DNA from: Azospirillum canadense
GTDB taxonomy: Bacteria; Pseudomonadota; Alphaproteobacteria; Azospirillales; Azospirillaceae
Direction of reading: 5' to 3'
NCBI RefSeq assembly: GCF_025961225.1
Contig: NZ_JAOQNG010000001.1
Location: 1,848,501-1,912,500 of the forward strand
DNA length: 64,000 nucleotides
The notes under the pieces were generated by a model. It did no database searches, was not told where the DNA came from, and saw only the letters and a list, made by a program, of their open reading frames with translations. Both the position numbers and the translations under genes were made by a program. Positions 35,343-43,738 of this stretch are shown here, in pieces (positions within the stretch are counted from its first letter, which is position 1; each line of letters begins with the position of its first letter).

Positions 35343-35367
35343 AACAGGCGGCGGGAAGCCCTGTTCC
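35343..35367 (-). promoter_or_regulatory. Possible sigma-EcfG promoter of the HAD gene
   Basis: On the minus strand GGAAC (35367-35363) and TGTT (35346-35343) are 16 bases apart, within the general stress consensus. The implied start point is about 36 bases before the HAD start codon. Confidence 0.45.
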
Positions 35368-35464
35368 AGGGCGAATTCGCGGCGTGATAGAAAGTGTCAC
35401 ATGAACCCGGCATTGCTGTTGTCCGTTCACAGCCTGACGGACTCAACGACCGGGATGAACGGAC

Positions 35465-35605
35465 ATGCGCACCGCGTTCAAGAGCTACACCGCCCTCCTC
35501 GGCCGCGCGCGCAGCGCCGTGCACGACCTGCGCCGCCGCAACCGGCCCCGCACGAAGATGGAGTTCCTGGACCTGGAGCTGTTCCAGGTGGACATCCGGC
35601 TGTAA
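35465..35605 (+). CDS. Candidate 46-residue small protein
   Basis: An ATG-initiated frame. Its product has a basic helix (FKSYTALLGRARSAVHDLRRRNRPR) followed by an acidic amphipathic end (EFLDLELFQVDIRL). Charge pattern and size are protein-like, and the gap of 423 bases has no other gene. The ribosome binding site is weak, and an antisense frame on the other strand is open as well, so certainty is low. I do not recognise the family. It ends just before CACCAAG repeat copy 2. Confidence 0.4.
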   Translation: MRTAFKSYTALLGRARSAVHDLRRRNRPRTKMEFLDLELFQVDIRL

Positions 35606-35627
35606 AGCCCGTTTGGCCCGGCTGGAA

Positions 35628-35711
35628 TTCACCACCAAGACACCAAGGCACCAAGAGTCCTCGACTTGGGCACGTCGCGACTCCTTGGTGTCTTGGTGCC
35701 TTGGTGGTGAA
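35628..35711. repeat. CACCAAG-unit palindromic repeat, copy 2
   Basis: The left arm from 35628 (TTCACCACCAAGACACCAAG and on to AGTC) and the right arm 35679-35711 (from GACTCCTTGG to GTGGTGAA) are inverted copies around a short centre. The arms match copy 1 at 31914 closely, so this is a mobile or amplified element rather than chance. It lies 12 bases from the end of the RraA-like gene and may act as its terminator. Confidence 0.75.
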
Positions 35712-35723
35712 GCCCCTCAGGGC

Positions 35724-36443
35724 TCAGTGAATCTCGTCCGCCGCTCCCATGGCGCGGGCCAGCGCCTCGGCGTTGAAGCCGGGCTGGCGGGCGGCTTCCA
35801 GGATCACCGCCTCGCGGCGCGCCACGGCGGCCGCAGCCTCCGTCACCTGCCGGGCGACGGAGTGCGGGATCACCACCGCGCCGTGGCGGTCGGCGTGGAT
35901 CAGGTCACCGGGATGGACGGTCATGCCGTGCACGGTGACGGTCAGGTTCATCGCCTCCACCCGCACCCAGGCGTGGGACGGCGCGACGCAGCCCGCCAGC
36001 ATCTCGAACTCCGGCGCGCACTGGTCGAGGTCGCGGATGCTGCCGTCGGTGATCGCGCCCAGCGCCCCCAGCCCCCGGTGCACCGCCGTGTGCACCTCTC
36101 CCCAGAAGGCGCCGTAGCCCGTGGGCTGGTCGAGGTCCTGGATGACCACGATGGATGGCCGGGGCGACGCGTCCACCAGCCGGTACCAGGCGAGCCGCCG
36201 TTCCCGCAGCGTGGCGGCGTCCTCGCGCGGCGGGTGCTGCGCACGGATCGTGGCGGTCACCGCGTAGCCGACGATCGGCTTGGCGGTGGGGTCCGCGCAG
36301 ACGAAGGGCCGCGTCGTGTAGCCGTAGCCGCGCCGCTCCGGCACCAGCCGCTCCAATGCGTTGCAGACGGTCGGGGTGTCGAGCGCGGCGAGCGCGTCCA
36401 GCTCAGCCTGGGTCAATTGAGCTGGGGTCAGGCGGTCCTGCAT
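35724..36443 (-). CDS. RraA-family protein (aldolase-like)
   Basis: A 239-residue member of the RraA/HMG-aldolase superfamily. The motifs are LDTPTVCNALERL near the start, GALGAITDGSIRDL (with the Asp-Arg used for substrate and metal) and GDLIHADRHGAVVIP. Such proteins either inhibit RNase E or, in catabolic clusters, act as aldolases or decarboxylases on 4-hydroxy-2-oxo acids. Here it is the last gene of a sugar-type ABC operon, so a catabolic lyase role is favoured. AAGGAG precedes the ATG, which comes two bases after the permease stop. Confidence 0.82.
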   Translation of the reverse strand: MQDRLTPAQLTQAELDALAALDTPTVCNALERLVPERRGYGYTTRPFVCADPTAKPIVGYAVTATIRAQHPPREDAATLRERRLAWYRLVDASPRPSIVVIQDLDQPTGYGAFWGEVHTAVHRGLGALGAITDGSIRDLDQCAPEFEMLAGCVAPSHAWVRVEAMNLTVTVHGMTVHPGDLIHADRHGAVVIPHSVARQVTEAAAAVARREAVILEAARQPGFNAEALARAMGAADEIH

Positions 36444-36445
36444 GA

Positions 36446-37336
36446 TCACTCCTTCACGGCTCCGGTCATGCTGGCGACATAGTGTTCCACGAAGAAGGAA
36501 TAAAGGATCGCGACGGGCAGCGAGCCGAAAAGCGCGCCCGCCATCAGGGAACCCCAGTGGTAGACGTCGCCCTCCACCAACTCCGTCACCACGCCCACGG
36601 GAACGGTTTTCTGCTCCGACGACTGGATGAAGGTCAGGGCGTAGATGAACTCGTTCCAGGACAGGGTGAAGGCGAAGATGCCGGCGGAGATCAGGCCCGG
36701 CACCGCCAGCGGCAGCAGGATCTTCACCAGGATTTGCAGCCGGGACGCCCCGTCGATCAGCGCGCATTCCTCCAGCTCGTAGGGAATGGAGCGGAAATAG
36801 CCCATCAGCAGCCAGGTGCAGAAGGGGATAAGGAAGGTCGGATAGGTGAGGATCAGCGCCCATTTCGTGTCGAACAGCCCATAGGCGAAGACCATGGACG
36901 CCAGCGGGATGAACAGGATCGATGGCGGCACGAGGTAGGCGAGGAAGATCGCAAGCCCGACGTAGCGCGCGCCCTTGAAGCGCAGCCGCTCGATGGCGTA
37001 GGCGGCGCAGACCGCGCAAAACAGCGACAGGAACGTCGACACCACCGACACCAGCATGGTGTTCAGCAGCCACTGAGGATAGCTGGTGCGGAACAGCAGC
37101 CGATGAATGTTGTCCAGCGTCGGATGCACCACCCAGAAGGGGCTAAAGTCGGTGTAGTTGTACAGCTCCTCGTTCGATTTGAAGGCGGTGATCCCCATCC
37201 AGTAGAAGGGGAACAGCAGCACGAACAGGAACAGGATCAGCGGGATCCACAGCGTCACCACGCGGCGCGGGATCGATTCCAGGAAGTCGGCACCACTCGG
37301 CGCTTCGGCCTCGGCGCTCTTGCGGAACAGGCCCAT
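36446..37336 (-). CDS. Carbohydrate-type ABC transporter permease (MalG family)
   Basis: A 296-residue inner-membrane permease with six helices. The EAA loop that contacts the ATPase reads YELEECALIDGASRLQILVKI. The first helix (LWIPLILFLFVLLFPFYWMG) and the long periplasmic loop with PTLDNIHRLLF are typical of MalG/UgpE proteins. GGGGAGG lies nine bases before the ATG at 37336. It follows the first permease by 16 bases. Confidence 0.92.
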   Translation of the reverse strand: MGLFRKSAEAEAPSGADFLESIPRRVVTLWIPLILFLFVLLFPFYWMGITAFKSNEELYNYTDFSPFWVVHPTLDNIHRLLFRTSYPQWLLNTMLVSVVSTFLSLFCAVCAAYAIERLRFKGARYVGLAIFLAYLVPPSILFIPLASMVFAYGLFDTKWALILTYPTFLIPFCTWLLMGYFRSIPYELEECALIDGASRLQILVKILLPLAVPGLISAGIFAFTLSWNEFIYALTFIQSSEQKTVPVGVVTELVEGDVYHWGSLMAGALFGSLPVAILYSFFVEHYVASMTGAVKE

Positions 37337-37352
37337 GGCGGTGCGCCTCCCC

Positions 37353-38306
37353 TCAGTCGTTGCCGCCATGCTGCCAGCGCCGGCGTTGCAGGCCGAAGTA
37401 GCTGAACAGGATGGCGGACAGCAGGAACGGGATCATGGTGACGGCGATGGCCGCGCCCTCGCCCAGGTTGCCGCCGGGAATGGCGCGCTGGAAGGACAGG
37501 GTCGCCATCAGGTGCGTGGCGTTCAGCGGCCCGCCACGCGTCAGCACGTAGATCAGCTGGAAGTCGGTGAAGGTGAACAGCACCGAGAAGGTCATCACCA
37601 CCGCGATGATCGGCGTCAGCATCGGGAAGGTGACGTAGCGGAAGCGCTGCCAGGGCGTCGCGCCGTCGATGGTCGCCGCCTCGTAGAGCGACGGCGGGAT
37701 GGTCTGCAAGCCGGCCAGCAGTGTGATCGCCACGAAGGGGATGCCGCGCCAGACGTTGGCGATGATCACGCTGGCCCGCGCCCAGGTGGGATCGCCCAGG
37801 AAGTTGATGTTGTGCTCGATCAGCCCCAGCCGGGTCAGCGACCAGGAGATGATCGAGAACTGGCTGTCGTAGATCCACCAGAAGGCGATGGCCGACAGCG
37901 CGGTCGGCACGATCCAGGGCAGCAGCACGATGGCGCGCAGGAACGCCTTGAACGGCAGATGCCGGTTCAGCAGCAGCGCCAGCCAGAGCCCCAGCGCGAA
38001 CTTCGCGATGCTCGCCGCCACGGTGTAGAGCAGCGTGTTGAAGACCGACGTCCAGAAGACGCTGTCGGTCCACAGCATCTCGTAATTCTCGAAGCCGATG
38101 TACTGCCCGGCCCGCCCCACCCGCGTGTCGGTCATGCCGAGCCAGACGCCCAGGCCCAGCGGATAGGCCAGGAACAGCAGCAGCACCGCCGCCGCCGGCA
38201 GCATGAACAGCAAGCCCATGGCGCCCCGGCTCTCGCCAAGCCGGAACCGGCGGGCGGGGGCGGCGCGCGCGGACGCGCGGCGTTGGCTTTTCGTGTCGAC
38301 GAACAT
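37353..38306 (-). CDS. Carbohydrate-type ABC transporter permease (MalF family)
   Basis: A 317-residue permease with six helices and the EAA loop PPSLYEAATIDGATPWQRF. The basic N-terminal tail before LLFMLPAAAVLLLFLAYPLG is characteristic of this partner. It pairs with the MalG-type permease downstream. It is separated from the binding-protein gene by a 165-base gap filled with a C-rich palindrome. Confidence 0.92.
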   Translation of the reverse strand: MFVDTKSQRRASARAAPARRFRLGESRGAMGLLFMLPAAAVLLLFLAYPLGLGVWLGMTDTRVGRAGQYIGFENYEMLWTDSVFWTSVFNTLLYTVAASIAKFALGLWLALLLNRHLPFKAFLRAIVLLPWIVPTALSAIAFWWIYDSQFSIISWSLTRLGLIEHNINFLGDPTWARASVIIANVWRGIPFVAITLLAGLQTIPPSLYEAATIDGATPWQRFRYVTFPMLTPIIAVVMTFSVLFTFTDFQLIYVLTRGGPLNATHLMATLSFQRAIPGGNLGEGAAIAVTMIPFLLSAILFSYFGLQRRRWQHGGND

Positions 38307-38331
38307 GGCGACCTCGCAATGGGCGAACCAC

Positions 38332-38466
38332 TTGCCCTCACCCTCCCGCTTCGCGGGTCCCTCCCTCCCCCGCTGTGCGGGGGAGGGCCTAATTGCGGCC
38401 TCGCGAAAGGGCGGCGGAGTTCCCTCCCCCGCCCAGCGGGGGAGGGTTAGGGTGGGGGCAAAGCAC
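38332..38466. repeat. C/G-rich palindromic element inside the ABC operon
   Basis: TTGCCCTCACCCTCCC on the left mirrors GGGAGGGTTAGGGTGGGGGCAA on the right. Nested hairpins (CCTCCCCCGCtgtGCGGGGGAGG, and CCCTCCCCCGCccaGCGGGGGAGGG) lie between. It lies between the binding-protein gene and the first permease gene. A similar position in other transport operons lets a hairpin protect the upstream mRNA and keep the binding protein in excess. Confidence 0.7.
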
Positions 38467-38471
38467 GCCCC

Positions 38472-39845
38472 TTAGACCTTGTAGTACCGCGCCGCCCGGC
38501 GCTCGGCCCTGGCGGCGGCTTCCTTCGGCGTCTGCTGGCCGCTGGCGGCTTCGGCGAACATGTTGACCACGACGTAATCCGCCATGGCCGCCGCGGACGC
38601 CGGCCCCAGCTTCCCGGAATAACCGTTCCACAGCATGTTCTTCACCGTGTCACGATACGGCGTGTGCTTGGGATCGACCGTCCAGATCGGGTTGCTCTCG
38701 TAGGCCGCCAGCGGGTGGGTGATGTAGCCGATGGCCGCCTGCTGCCAGGGCTCGTACTGGTCCTTCTCCATCATGAAGCGGAGGTATTCCTTGGCGGCGT
38801 TCGGGTACTTGGAGTGCTTGAACACCATGGCCTGGGTGAACAGGTGCAGTTCCGTCGGGCGGCCGACCGGCCCCACCGGCATGTTGGCGTGCTCGATGTC
38901 CTTGGCCATCGCCTGCATCGCCGGGTCCTGCGATGTCTTGGCCGAGTAGTAGACGGAGATGCCGTTGGCCGTGACGCCGATCTCCCCGGCCAGGAAGGCC
39001 TTGTTGTTGTTGGGGTCGAGCCAGGACAGCGTGCCGGGCACGAAGGACTTGTACAGCTCCGCCACATACTCCAGCGCGCGGACCGTCTCCGGGCTGTTGA
39101 TGACGACGTTGTTCTGGTCGTCGACCATGCGGCCGCCGAAGGCCCACAAGATGCTGTGCGTCCAGGTGTTGCCGTCGCCCACCGCGTTGCCAAGAGCGAA
39201 GCCCGCCGGGTGGCCCTTCTTCGCCATGGCCGTGCAGGCCTTCAGGAAGCCGTCGGTGTCGCGCGGCATCGTCTCGAAGCCGGCCTCGTTCAGCCAGGAC
39301 TTGCGGTACACGATGCAGTTGCCGGCGGCCCCCACCGGCAGGCCGATCCACTTGCCGTCGCGCATGCCGTAGCGCTTCGGCGCCTCGTACCAGCCGCCGT
39401 ACTTGTTGCCGAGGTATGTCGCGAGGTCGGTGAGGTCGACCAGCTTGTCCGGATATTGGTGCGGGTCGTCGAACCAGCCGAAGATGATGTCCGGGCCGCT
39501 GCCGACGTTGGCGGCGACCGCCGCCTTGGGCCGGATATCCTCCCAGGACTCGGCGTCGATGCGGACCTTGACGCCGGTCTTCTCGGTGAATTTCTGGGTG
39601 TTGGCGAACCAGCCGTCCTCGTCGCCCTGGACGAACTTCTTCCAGCGCAGGATGCGCAGCTCAGCCCCCTTTTCCGGCTCGAAATGCATGTCCTGCTGCT
39701 GGGCCGCGGCGCTGCCCATGCCGCCCAGCCCGGCGCCGAGTCCGGCACCCAGCGCCGCCACGGCGGCGCCCGCCTTCAGCACATCGCGCCGCGTGAACTC
39801 CGTTCCCTTACCATCCTCCCTGAAACCGCCACCTTTAGACTCCAT
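38472..39845 (-). CDS. Sugar-type ABC transporter substrate-binding protein, Tat-exported
   Basis: A 457-residue periplasmic binding protein. The N-terminus has a twin-arginine signal (TRRDVLKAG with Arg19-Arg20, then an Ala/Gly-rich hydrophobic stretch ending SAAAQQ), so it is exported folded. The mature part shows the family-1 solute-binding fold: SWEDIRPKAAVAANVGSGPDI, GLPVGAAGNCIVYRKSWLNEAG and GEIGVTANGISVYY. GGAGGTG precedes the ATG. The substrate is not evident; a sugar, polyol or sugar acid is most likely given the neighbouring dehydrogenase and RraA-like protein. Confidence 0.9.
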   Translation of the reverse strand: MESKGGGFREDGKGTEFTRRDVLKAGAAVAALGAGLGAGLGGMGSAAAQQQDMHFEPEKGAELRILRWKKFVQGDEDGWFANTQKFTEKTGVKVRIDAESWEDIRPKAAVAANVGSGPDIIFGWFDDPHQYPDKLVDLTDLATYLGNKYGGWYEAPKRYGMRDGKWIGLPVGAAGNCIVYRKSWLNEAGFETMPRDTDGFLKACTAMAKKGHPAGFALGNAVGDGNTWTHSILWAFGGRMVDDQNNVVINSPETVRALEYVAELYKSFVPGTLSWLDPNNNKAFLAGEIGVTANGISVYYSAKTSQDPAMQAMAKDIEHANMPVGPVGRPTELHLFTQAMVFKHSKYPNAAKEYLRFMMEKDQYEPWQQAAIGYITHPLAAYESNPIWTVDPKHTPYRDTVKNMLWNGYSGKLGPASAAAMADYVVVNMFAEAASGQQTPKEAAARAERRAARYYKV

Positions 39846-39921
39846 GACCGCACCTCCCTTGTGAGACGTGTCGGCCGGCTTGTGGATGCCGGTCGGCTTT
39901 TGGTGTTCCTTCGATGAAATC

Positions 39922-40995
39922 TCAAAGACGCATCCCCGTCGCCGCGTCGAAGACGTGGCCGCTTTCCACCTGCGGCACCAGCCGCAGCCGCTCGGCCGGC
40001 CGCAGCGGGAAGCGTTCGGTCGTCGCGGCGCAGGCGATCGCGTCGCCCACACGGCAGAAGACCAGCGTGTTGTCGCCGGTCGGTTCCACCACCTCCACCT
40101 CGGCGGGCAAACCCTGCTCCGCGTCGGAGGCGAGCCGCAGATGGCCGGGCCGGATGCCGTAAACGACCGACTGCCCTTCGTTGCCGCGCACGCCGGGCGG
40201 CGCCGGGAACAGGAGGTCGCCCTTTCCTTCCACCCACACGCGGTCGCCGTCGCGGCGCAGCCGGCCCTCGAAGAAGTTCATGGCGGGGGAGCCGATGAAT
40301 CCGGCGACGAACAGGTTGACCGGACGGTCGTACAGCTCCAGCGGCGAGCCGACCTGCTCCACATGGCCGTCGTGCATCACGACGATTTTGTCGGCCATGG
40401 TCATGGCCTCGATCTGGTCGTGCGTGACGTAGATGGACGTGGTGCGCAGCCGCTGGTGCAGCGCCTTGATCTCGGTCCGCATCTGCACGCGCAGCTTGGC
40501 GTCCAGGTTGGAGAGCGGCTCGTCGAACAGGAAGACCTGCGGATCGCGCACGATGGCCCGCCCCATGGCGACGCGCTGGCGCTGCCCGCCCGACAGCTGC
40601 CGCGGGTAGCGGTCGAGGTACTTGGTCAGGTCCAGGATGTCGGCCGCCTGCCGCACGCGCTGCTCGATCACCGACCGTTCGGCGTGGCGCAGCTTCAAGC
40701 TGAAGGCCATGTTGTCGAAGACGGTCATGTGCGGGTAGAGCGCGTAGTTCTGGAACACCATCGCGATGTCCCGCTCCTTCGGCGGCACCATGTTGACCAC
40801 GCGCCCGCCGATGGAAATCTCGCCGCCGCTGATCGGCTCCAGCCCGGCGATCATGCGCAGCAGGGTGGACTTGCCGCATCCCGATGGGCCGACCAGGACC
40901 ACGAACTCCTCGTCGCCGATGTCCACGTCGATGCCGTGGATCACCTCGAACGTGCCGAACGCCTTGCGGACCTGACGGATGTCGACGGAGGCCAT
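39922..40995 (-). CDS. ABC transporter ATP-binding protein (UgpC/MalK type)
   Basis: A 357-residue ATPase. Walker A is GPSGCGKST starting at residue 36, the Q loop is MVFQNYALYPHMTVFDN, the signature is LSGGQRQRVAMGRAI, and Walker B is FLFDEPLSNLDA. A C-terminal TOBE/regulatory domain contains YGIRPGHLRL. The ATG at 40995 is chosen because the nucleotide-binding domain starts within a few residues. It drives uptake by the adjacent permease pair. Confidence 0.93.
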   Translation of the reverse strand: MASVDIRQVRKAFGTFEVIHGIDVDIGDEEFVVLVGPSGCGKSTLLRMIAGLEPISGGEISIGGRVVNMVPPKERDIAMVFQNYALYPHMTVFDNMAFSLKLRHAERSVIEQRVRQAADILDLTKYLDRYPRQLSGGQRQRVAMGRAIVRDPQVFLFDEPLSNLDAKLRVQMRTEIKALHQRLRTTSIYVTHDQIEAMTMADKIVVMHDGHVEQVGSPLELYDRPVNLFVAGFIGSPAMNFFEGRLRRDGDRVWVEGKGDLLFPAPPGVRGNEGQSVVYGIRPGHLRLASDAEQGLPAEVEVVEPTGDNTLVFCRVGDAIACAATTERFPLRPAERLRLVPQVESGHVFDAATGMRL

Positions 40996-41009
40996 GCTCG
41001 CCCCTTCTG

Positions 41010-42065
41010 TCACGCGGTGGTTGACCAGCCGCGCTGCGGGCTCAGCCACGCGCGGTTGACGCAGTTGACGAGCCGCCCCGTGCCGAGCGCCGCCGCGACT
41101 GTCTCCGCCGACTTGCGGCGCAGGTCGCGGATGCTTTCCGGCGCGAAGAAGGCGGCGTGCGGGCTGAGCAGCAGCCGTCCGGCGATCCACGGCTCCTCAG
41201 CCCGCCACGCCCGGATCAACGGGTGCTCGGCCATGCGGGTCACCGGCTCCTCCGGGATGACGTCGAGCGCGGCGCCGGCCAGCCGGCCGTTGCGCAGCGC
41301 ATCGAACAGCGCGTCGAGCACCACGACCGGCCCGCGCGCGGTGTTCACCAGGATCTGCCCGGTCTTCGCGTCGGCGAAGGCCTCGGCGTTGATCATTCCC
41401 CGCGTCTCCGGCGTCAGCGGCGTGTGCAGGCTGACCACATCCGATTCGGCCATCAGCGCGGACAGGCTGTCGACCCGCCGGAAGCCGAGCGCCAGGTCGG
41501 TGCCGGTCGGCTTGTACGGGTCGTAGAACAGCACCTCCATGCCGAAGGCCTTCGCCCGCAGCGCGGTGGCAAGCCCGATCCGCCCCAACCCGACCACGCC
41601 GAAGACCAGCCCGCGCGTCCGCCTTACCAGCGGCGCCTGCGCGAAGTGCCAGCCCTTGTCCAGGTCGGCGCGGATCGCCGCGTCGTACGTGGCCGTGCCG
41701 CGCGTCAGGGTCAACAGCATGGCGATGGCGTGGTCCGCGACCTCCGTCGTGCCATAATCCGGCACGTTGCAGACGGCGATGCCGAGCGCCCCGGCCGTTT
41801 CCAGGTCCACGTTGTCGAAGCCGACCCCGGCCCGCACGACAACGCGGCAGCGTTCCAGCCGCTTCAGCCAGGACGCGTCCAGGCGGACCTCGTCGTAGGC
41901 GATCACCGCCTCGCAGGACGGCCATTCGCCGGGCGCGATGTCGGCTTGCGGCACCTCGTGGTGCGGGATGAAGGACAGGGCGGAGCCGCCGGTCAGGGTT
42001 CCGACGGCCTCTCGTTCGATAGCGGCGGGATCGGTGAACTTGGCGTCGGGGATCAGCACGCGCAT
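41010..42065 (-). CDS. D-isomer-specific 2-hydroxyacid dehydrogenase (CtBP-like)
   Basis: A 351-residue NAD-dependent dehydrogenase. The Rossmann motif is VFGVVGLGRIGLATALRAKAFG. The catalytic Arg is in VNTARGPVV, the Glu in DVIPEEPV and the His in LLLSPHAAF. The central VRAGVGFDNVDLETAGALGI is typical. It oxidises a 2-hydroxy acid or reduces a 2-oxo acid. As the first gene of the ABC operon, it probably works on the imported compound. A palindrome at 42177-42189 upstream is a likely operator. Confidence 0.9.
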   Translation of the reverse strand: MRVLIPDAKFTDPAAIEREAVGTLTGGSALSFIPHHEVPQADIAPGEWPSCEAVIAYDEVRLDASWLKRLERCRVVVRAGVGFDNVDLETAGALGIAVCNVPDYGTTEVADHAIAMLLTLTRGTATYDAAIRADLDKGWHFAQAPLVRRTRGLVFGVVGLGRIGLATALRAKAFGMEVLFYDPYKPTGTDLALGFRRVDSLSALMAESDVVSLHTPLTPETRGMINAEAFADAKTGQILVNTARGPVVVLDALFDALRNGRLAGAALDVIPEEPVTRMAEHPLIRAWRAEEPWIAGRLLLSPHAAFFAPESIRDLRRKSAETVAAALGTGRLVNCVNRAWLSPQRGWSTTA

Positions 42066-42176
42066 GGCGCCTCCCCGCCGGGTCGGAGGCGCGTTGGCCT
42101 CCGGAACCGGGAAACGGGCATGTCTCGTCCTCCCAAACCGGCGTCCCGGTTGCTCCGGGATTCGCTCGCTATATTG

Positions 42177-42189
42177 TCAGTGTAACTGA
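42177..42189. promoter_or_regulatory. Palindromic operator upstream of the ABC/dehydrogenase operon
   Basis: TCAGTGTAACTGA is a perfect 5-3-5 palindrome, about 110 bases before the dehydrogenase start and beside a minus-strand AATATA. It resembles GntR-type operators in size and shape. No regulator gene is adjacent, so the cognate protein must be encoded elsewhere. The rest of the 259-base gap to the next gene shows nothing clear. Confidence 0.45.
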
Positions 42190-42324
42190 TCGTTTGTTCG
42201 ACGGTAAGACATAATCGCGCCGCCGCCGGCTTTCGACCGATGTAGCACCATCGTCCAATGTCGCGGCGGGTTCGCCTGTGGGCAAGCTGTGCGTCCGTGT
42301 GCCACCCGCGCCAGGGGAATCCCC

Positions 42325-42690
42325 ATGCTCCGCACCACCGTCCTGACCCTTCTCTGCGCCACCGCCGTCGCCGGCACGGCGCATGCCCAAACACAGAAGC
42401 CTCAGACGCTGAAGTTCTGGAACCTGACCACCGAGACCATCACGGAGCTGAAACTGGCCGAGCCCGGCACCAACAAGTGGGGCAAGAACCAGACGCTGAA
42501 CGACAAGGACAAGACGGTGGAGGCGGACGAGCGCCTGAAGCTGTCCGACATCACGCCGGGCGTCTGGGACGTCAGCGTGAAGGACAAGAAGAAGCGCAGC
42601 TGCGTCCTGCGCAACGTCACCCTGTCGGGCACCGATGCCTACGCCTTCTCGATCAGCGAAGACGACATGGCGAAGTGCAAGGGTAAGTGA
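42325..42690 (+). CDS. Small secreted protein, unknown function
   Basis: A 121-residue precursor with a clear signal peptide (MLRTTVLTLLCATAVAGTAHA, cut after AHA). The mature 100-residue domain begins QTQKPQTLKFWNLTTETITEL and contains two Cys residues (SCVLRNVTL and DMAKCKGK) that may form a disulfide. It looks like a small beta-sandwich. AGGGGAAT precedes the ATG. I do not recognise the family. A strong hairpin follows. Confidence 0.7.
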   Translation: MLRTTVLTLLCATAVAGTAHAQTQKPQTLKFWNLTTETITELKLAEPGTNKWGKNQTLNDKDKTVEADERLKLSDITPGVWDVSVKDKKKRSCVLRNVTLSGTDAYAFSISEDDMAKCKGK

Positions 42691-42693
42691 CGT

Positions 42694-42725
42694 CTCGCGC
42701 GCGCCCGCAAGCGGGCGGGCGCGAG
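42694..42725. terminator. GC hairpin between convergent genes
   Basis: CTCGCGCGCGCCCGC pairs with GCGGGCGGGCGCGAG (one mismatch) across an AA loop, directly after the small secreted protein gene. No U-tract on either side, but the position between converging genes suggests a bidirectional terminator. Confidence 0.6.
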
Positions 42726-42733
42726 TACTGTCG

Positions 42734-43735
42734 TCACCCCGCCTTCAGCGCATCCACGAAGGTGTCCGGATCGACGTTGCCGCCGCTCAGAACCACGGCG
42801 ACGGTGCGGCCGCGGGCGGGCAGCTTGCCGGTCAGCACGGCCGCCAGCGCGGCAGCCCCGCCAGGTTCGACCACCAGCTTCAGCACGGTGAAGGCGTAGG
42901 CCATGGCCTCCTGGACCTCCGCGTCGGTGACGGCGAGGCCGCCGGCGAGCGTCTCCTTCATCACTGGGAAGGTCAGCGCGCCGGGCGCCGCCGACATCAG
43001 GGCGTCACAGATCGACGCATGCCCGGCCTCGTTGCCGACGCGCTCCCCCTTCGCGAGCGAGCGGGCCACGTCGTCGAAGCCGGCGGGCTCGGCGCTCCAT
43101 ACCCGGGTGTCGGGGAAGAAATGCTTCACCGCGGTGGCGATGCCCGAAACGAGGCCGCCGCCGCTGCACGGCGCGATCACGTCGTCGGGCACGGCGCCCA
43201 GCGCTTGCGCTTGCTCCACGATCTCCAGCCCGACGGTGCCCTGCCCGGCCATGATCTGCGGATGGTCGAAGGGCGGCACGGTGGCGCTGCCGCGCTCCTC
43301 CGCGATGCTCTTGGCGATGTCCTCCCGGCTTTCCGTCCAGCGGTCGTAAAGCACGACGTCGGCGCCGTAGCCACGGGTGTTGGCGATCTTCAGCGCCGGG
43401 GCGTCCTTGGGCATCACGATGGCGGCGCGCAGGCCCAGGATCGCGGCGGCGGCGGCCACGCCCTGCGCGTGGTTGCCCGACGACCAGGCGACCACCCCGC
43501 CCCTGCGCTCCTCCTCCGACAACTGCGACAGGCGGTTGAAGGCGCCGCGGAACTTGAAGGATCCGCTGCGCTGCAAGACCTCCGGCTTCAGCAGGACGCG
43601 CCCGCCGACCCGCTCGTTCAACAGGGCGTTCTCCAGCAGCGGCGTGCGCACCGCGTAGCCGTTCAGGCGGCGGGCGGCCTCCACCACGTCCTGATAGTCG
43701 ATGACGAGATTTGCGGCAGAGTTGGTGGCGGACAT
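42734..43735 (-). CDS. Threonine/serine dehydratase-like PLP enzyme
   Basis: A 333-residue fold-type II PLP enzyme. The cofactor lysine is Lys61 in SGSFKFRGAF. SSGNHAQGVA binds the substrate carboxylate and CSGGGLVSGIA the phosphate. There is no C-terminal ACT domain, so it is the catabolic, non-feedback type. It could dehydrate threonine or serine, or 3-hydroxyaspartate. It is the last gene of a three-gene operon and starts three bases after the short-chain dehydrogenase stop. Confidence 0.88.
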   Translation of the reverse strand: MSATNSAANLVIDYQDVVEAARRLNGYAVRTPLLENALLNERVGGRVLLKPEVLQRSGSFKFRGAFNRLSQLSEEERRGGVVAWSSGNHAQGVAAAAAILGLRAAIVMPKDAPALKIANTRGYGADVVLYDRWTESREDIAKSIAEERGSATVPPFDHPQIMAGQGTVGLEIVEQAQALGAVPDDVIAPCSGGGLVSGIATAVKHFFPDTRVWSAEPAGFDDVARSLAKGERVGNEAGHASICDALMSAAPGALTFPVMKETLAGGLAVTDAEVQEAMAYAFTVLKLVVEPGGAAALAAVLTGKLPARGRTVAVVLSGGNVDPDTFVDALKAG

Positions 43736-43738
43736 GGG

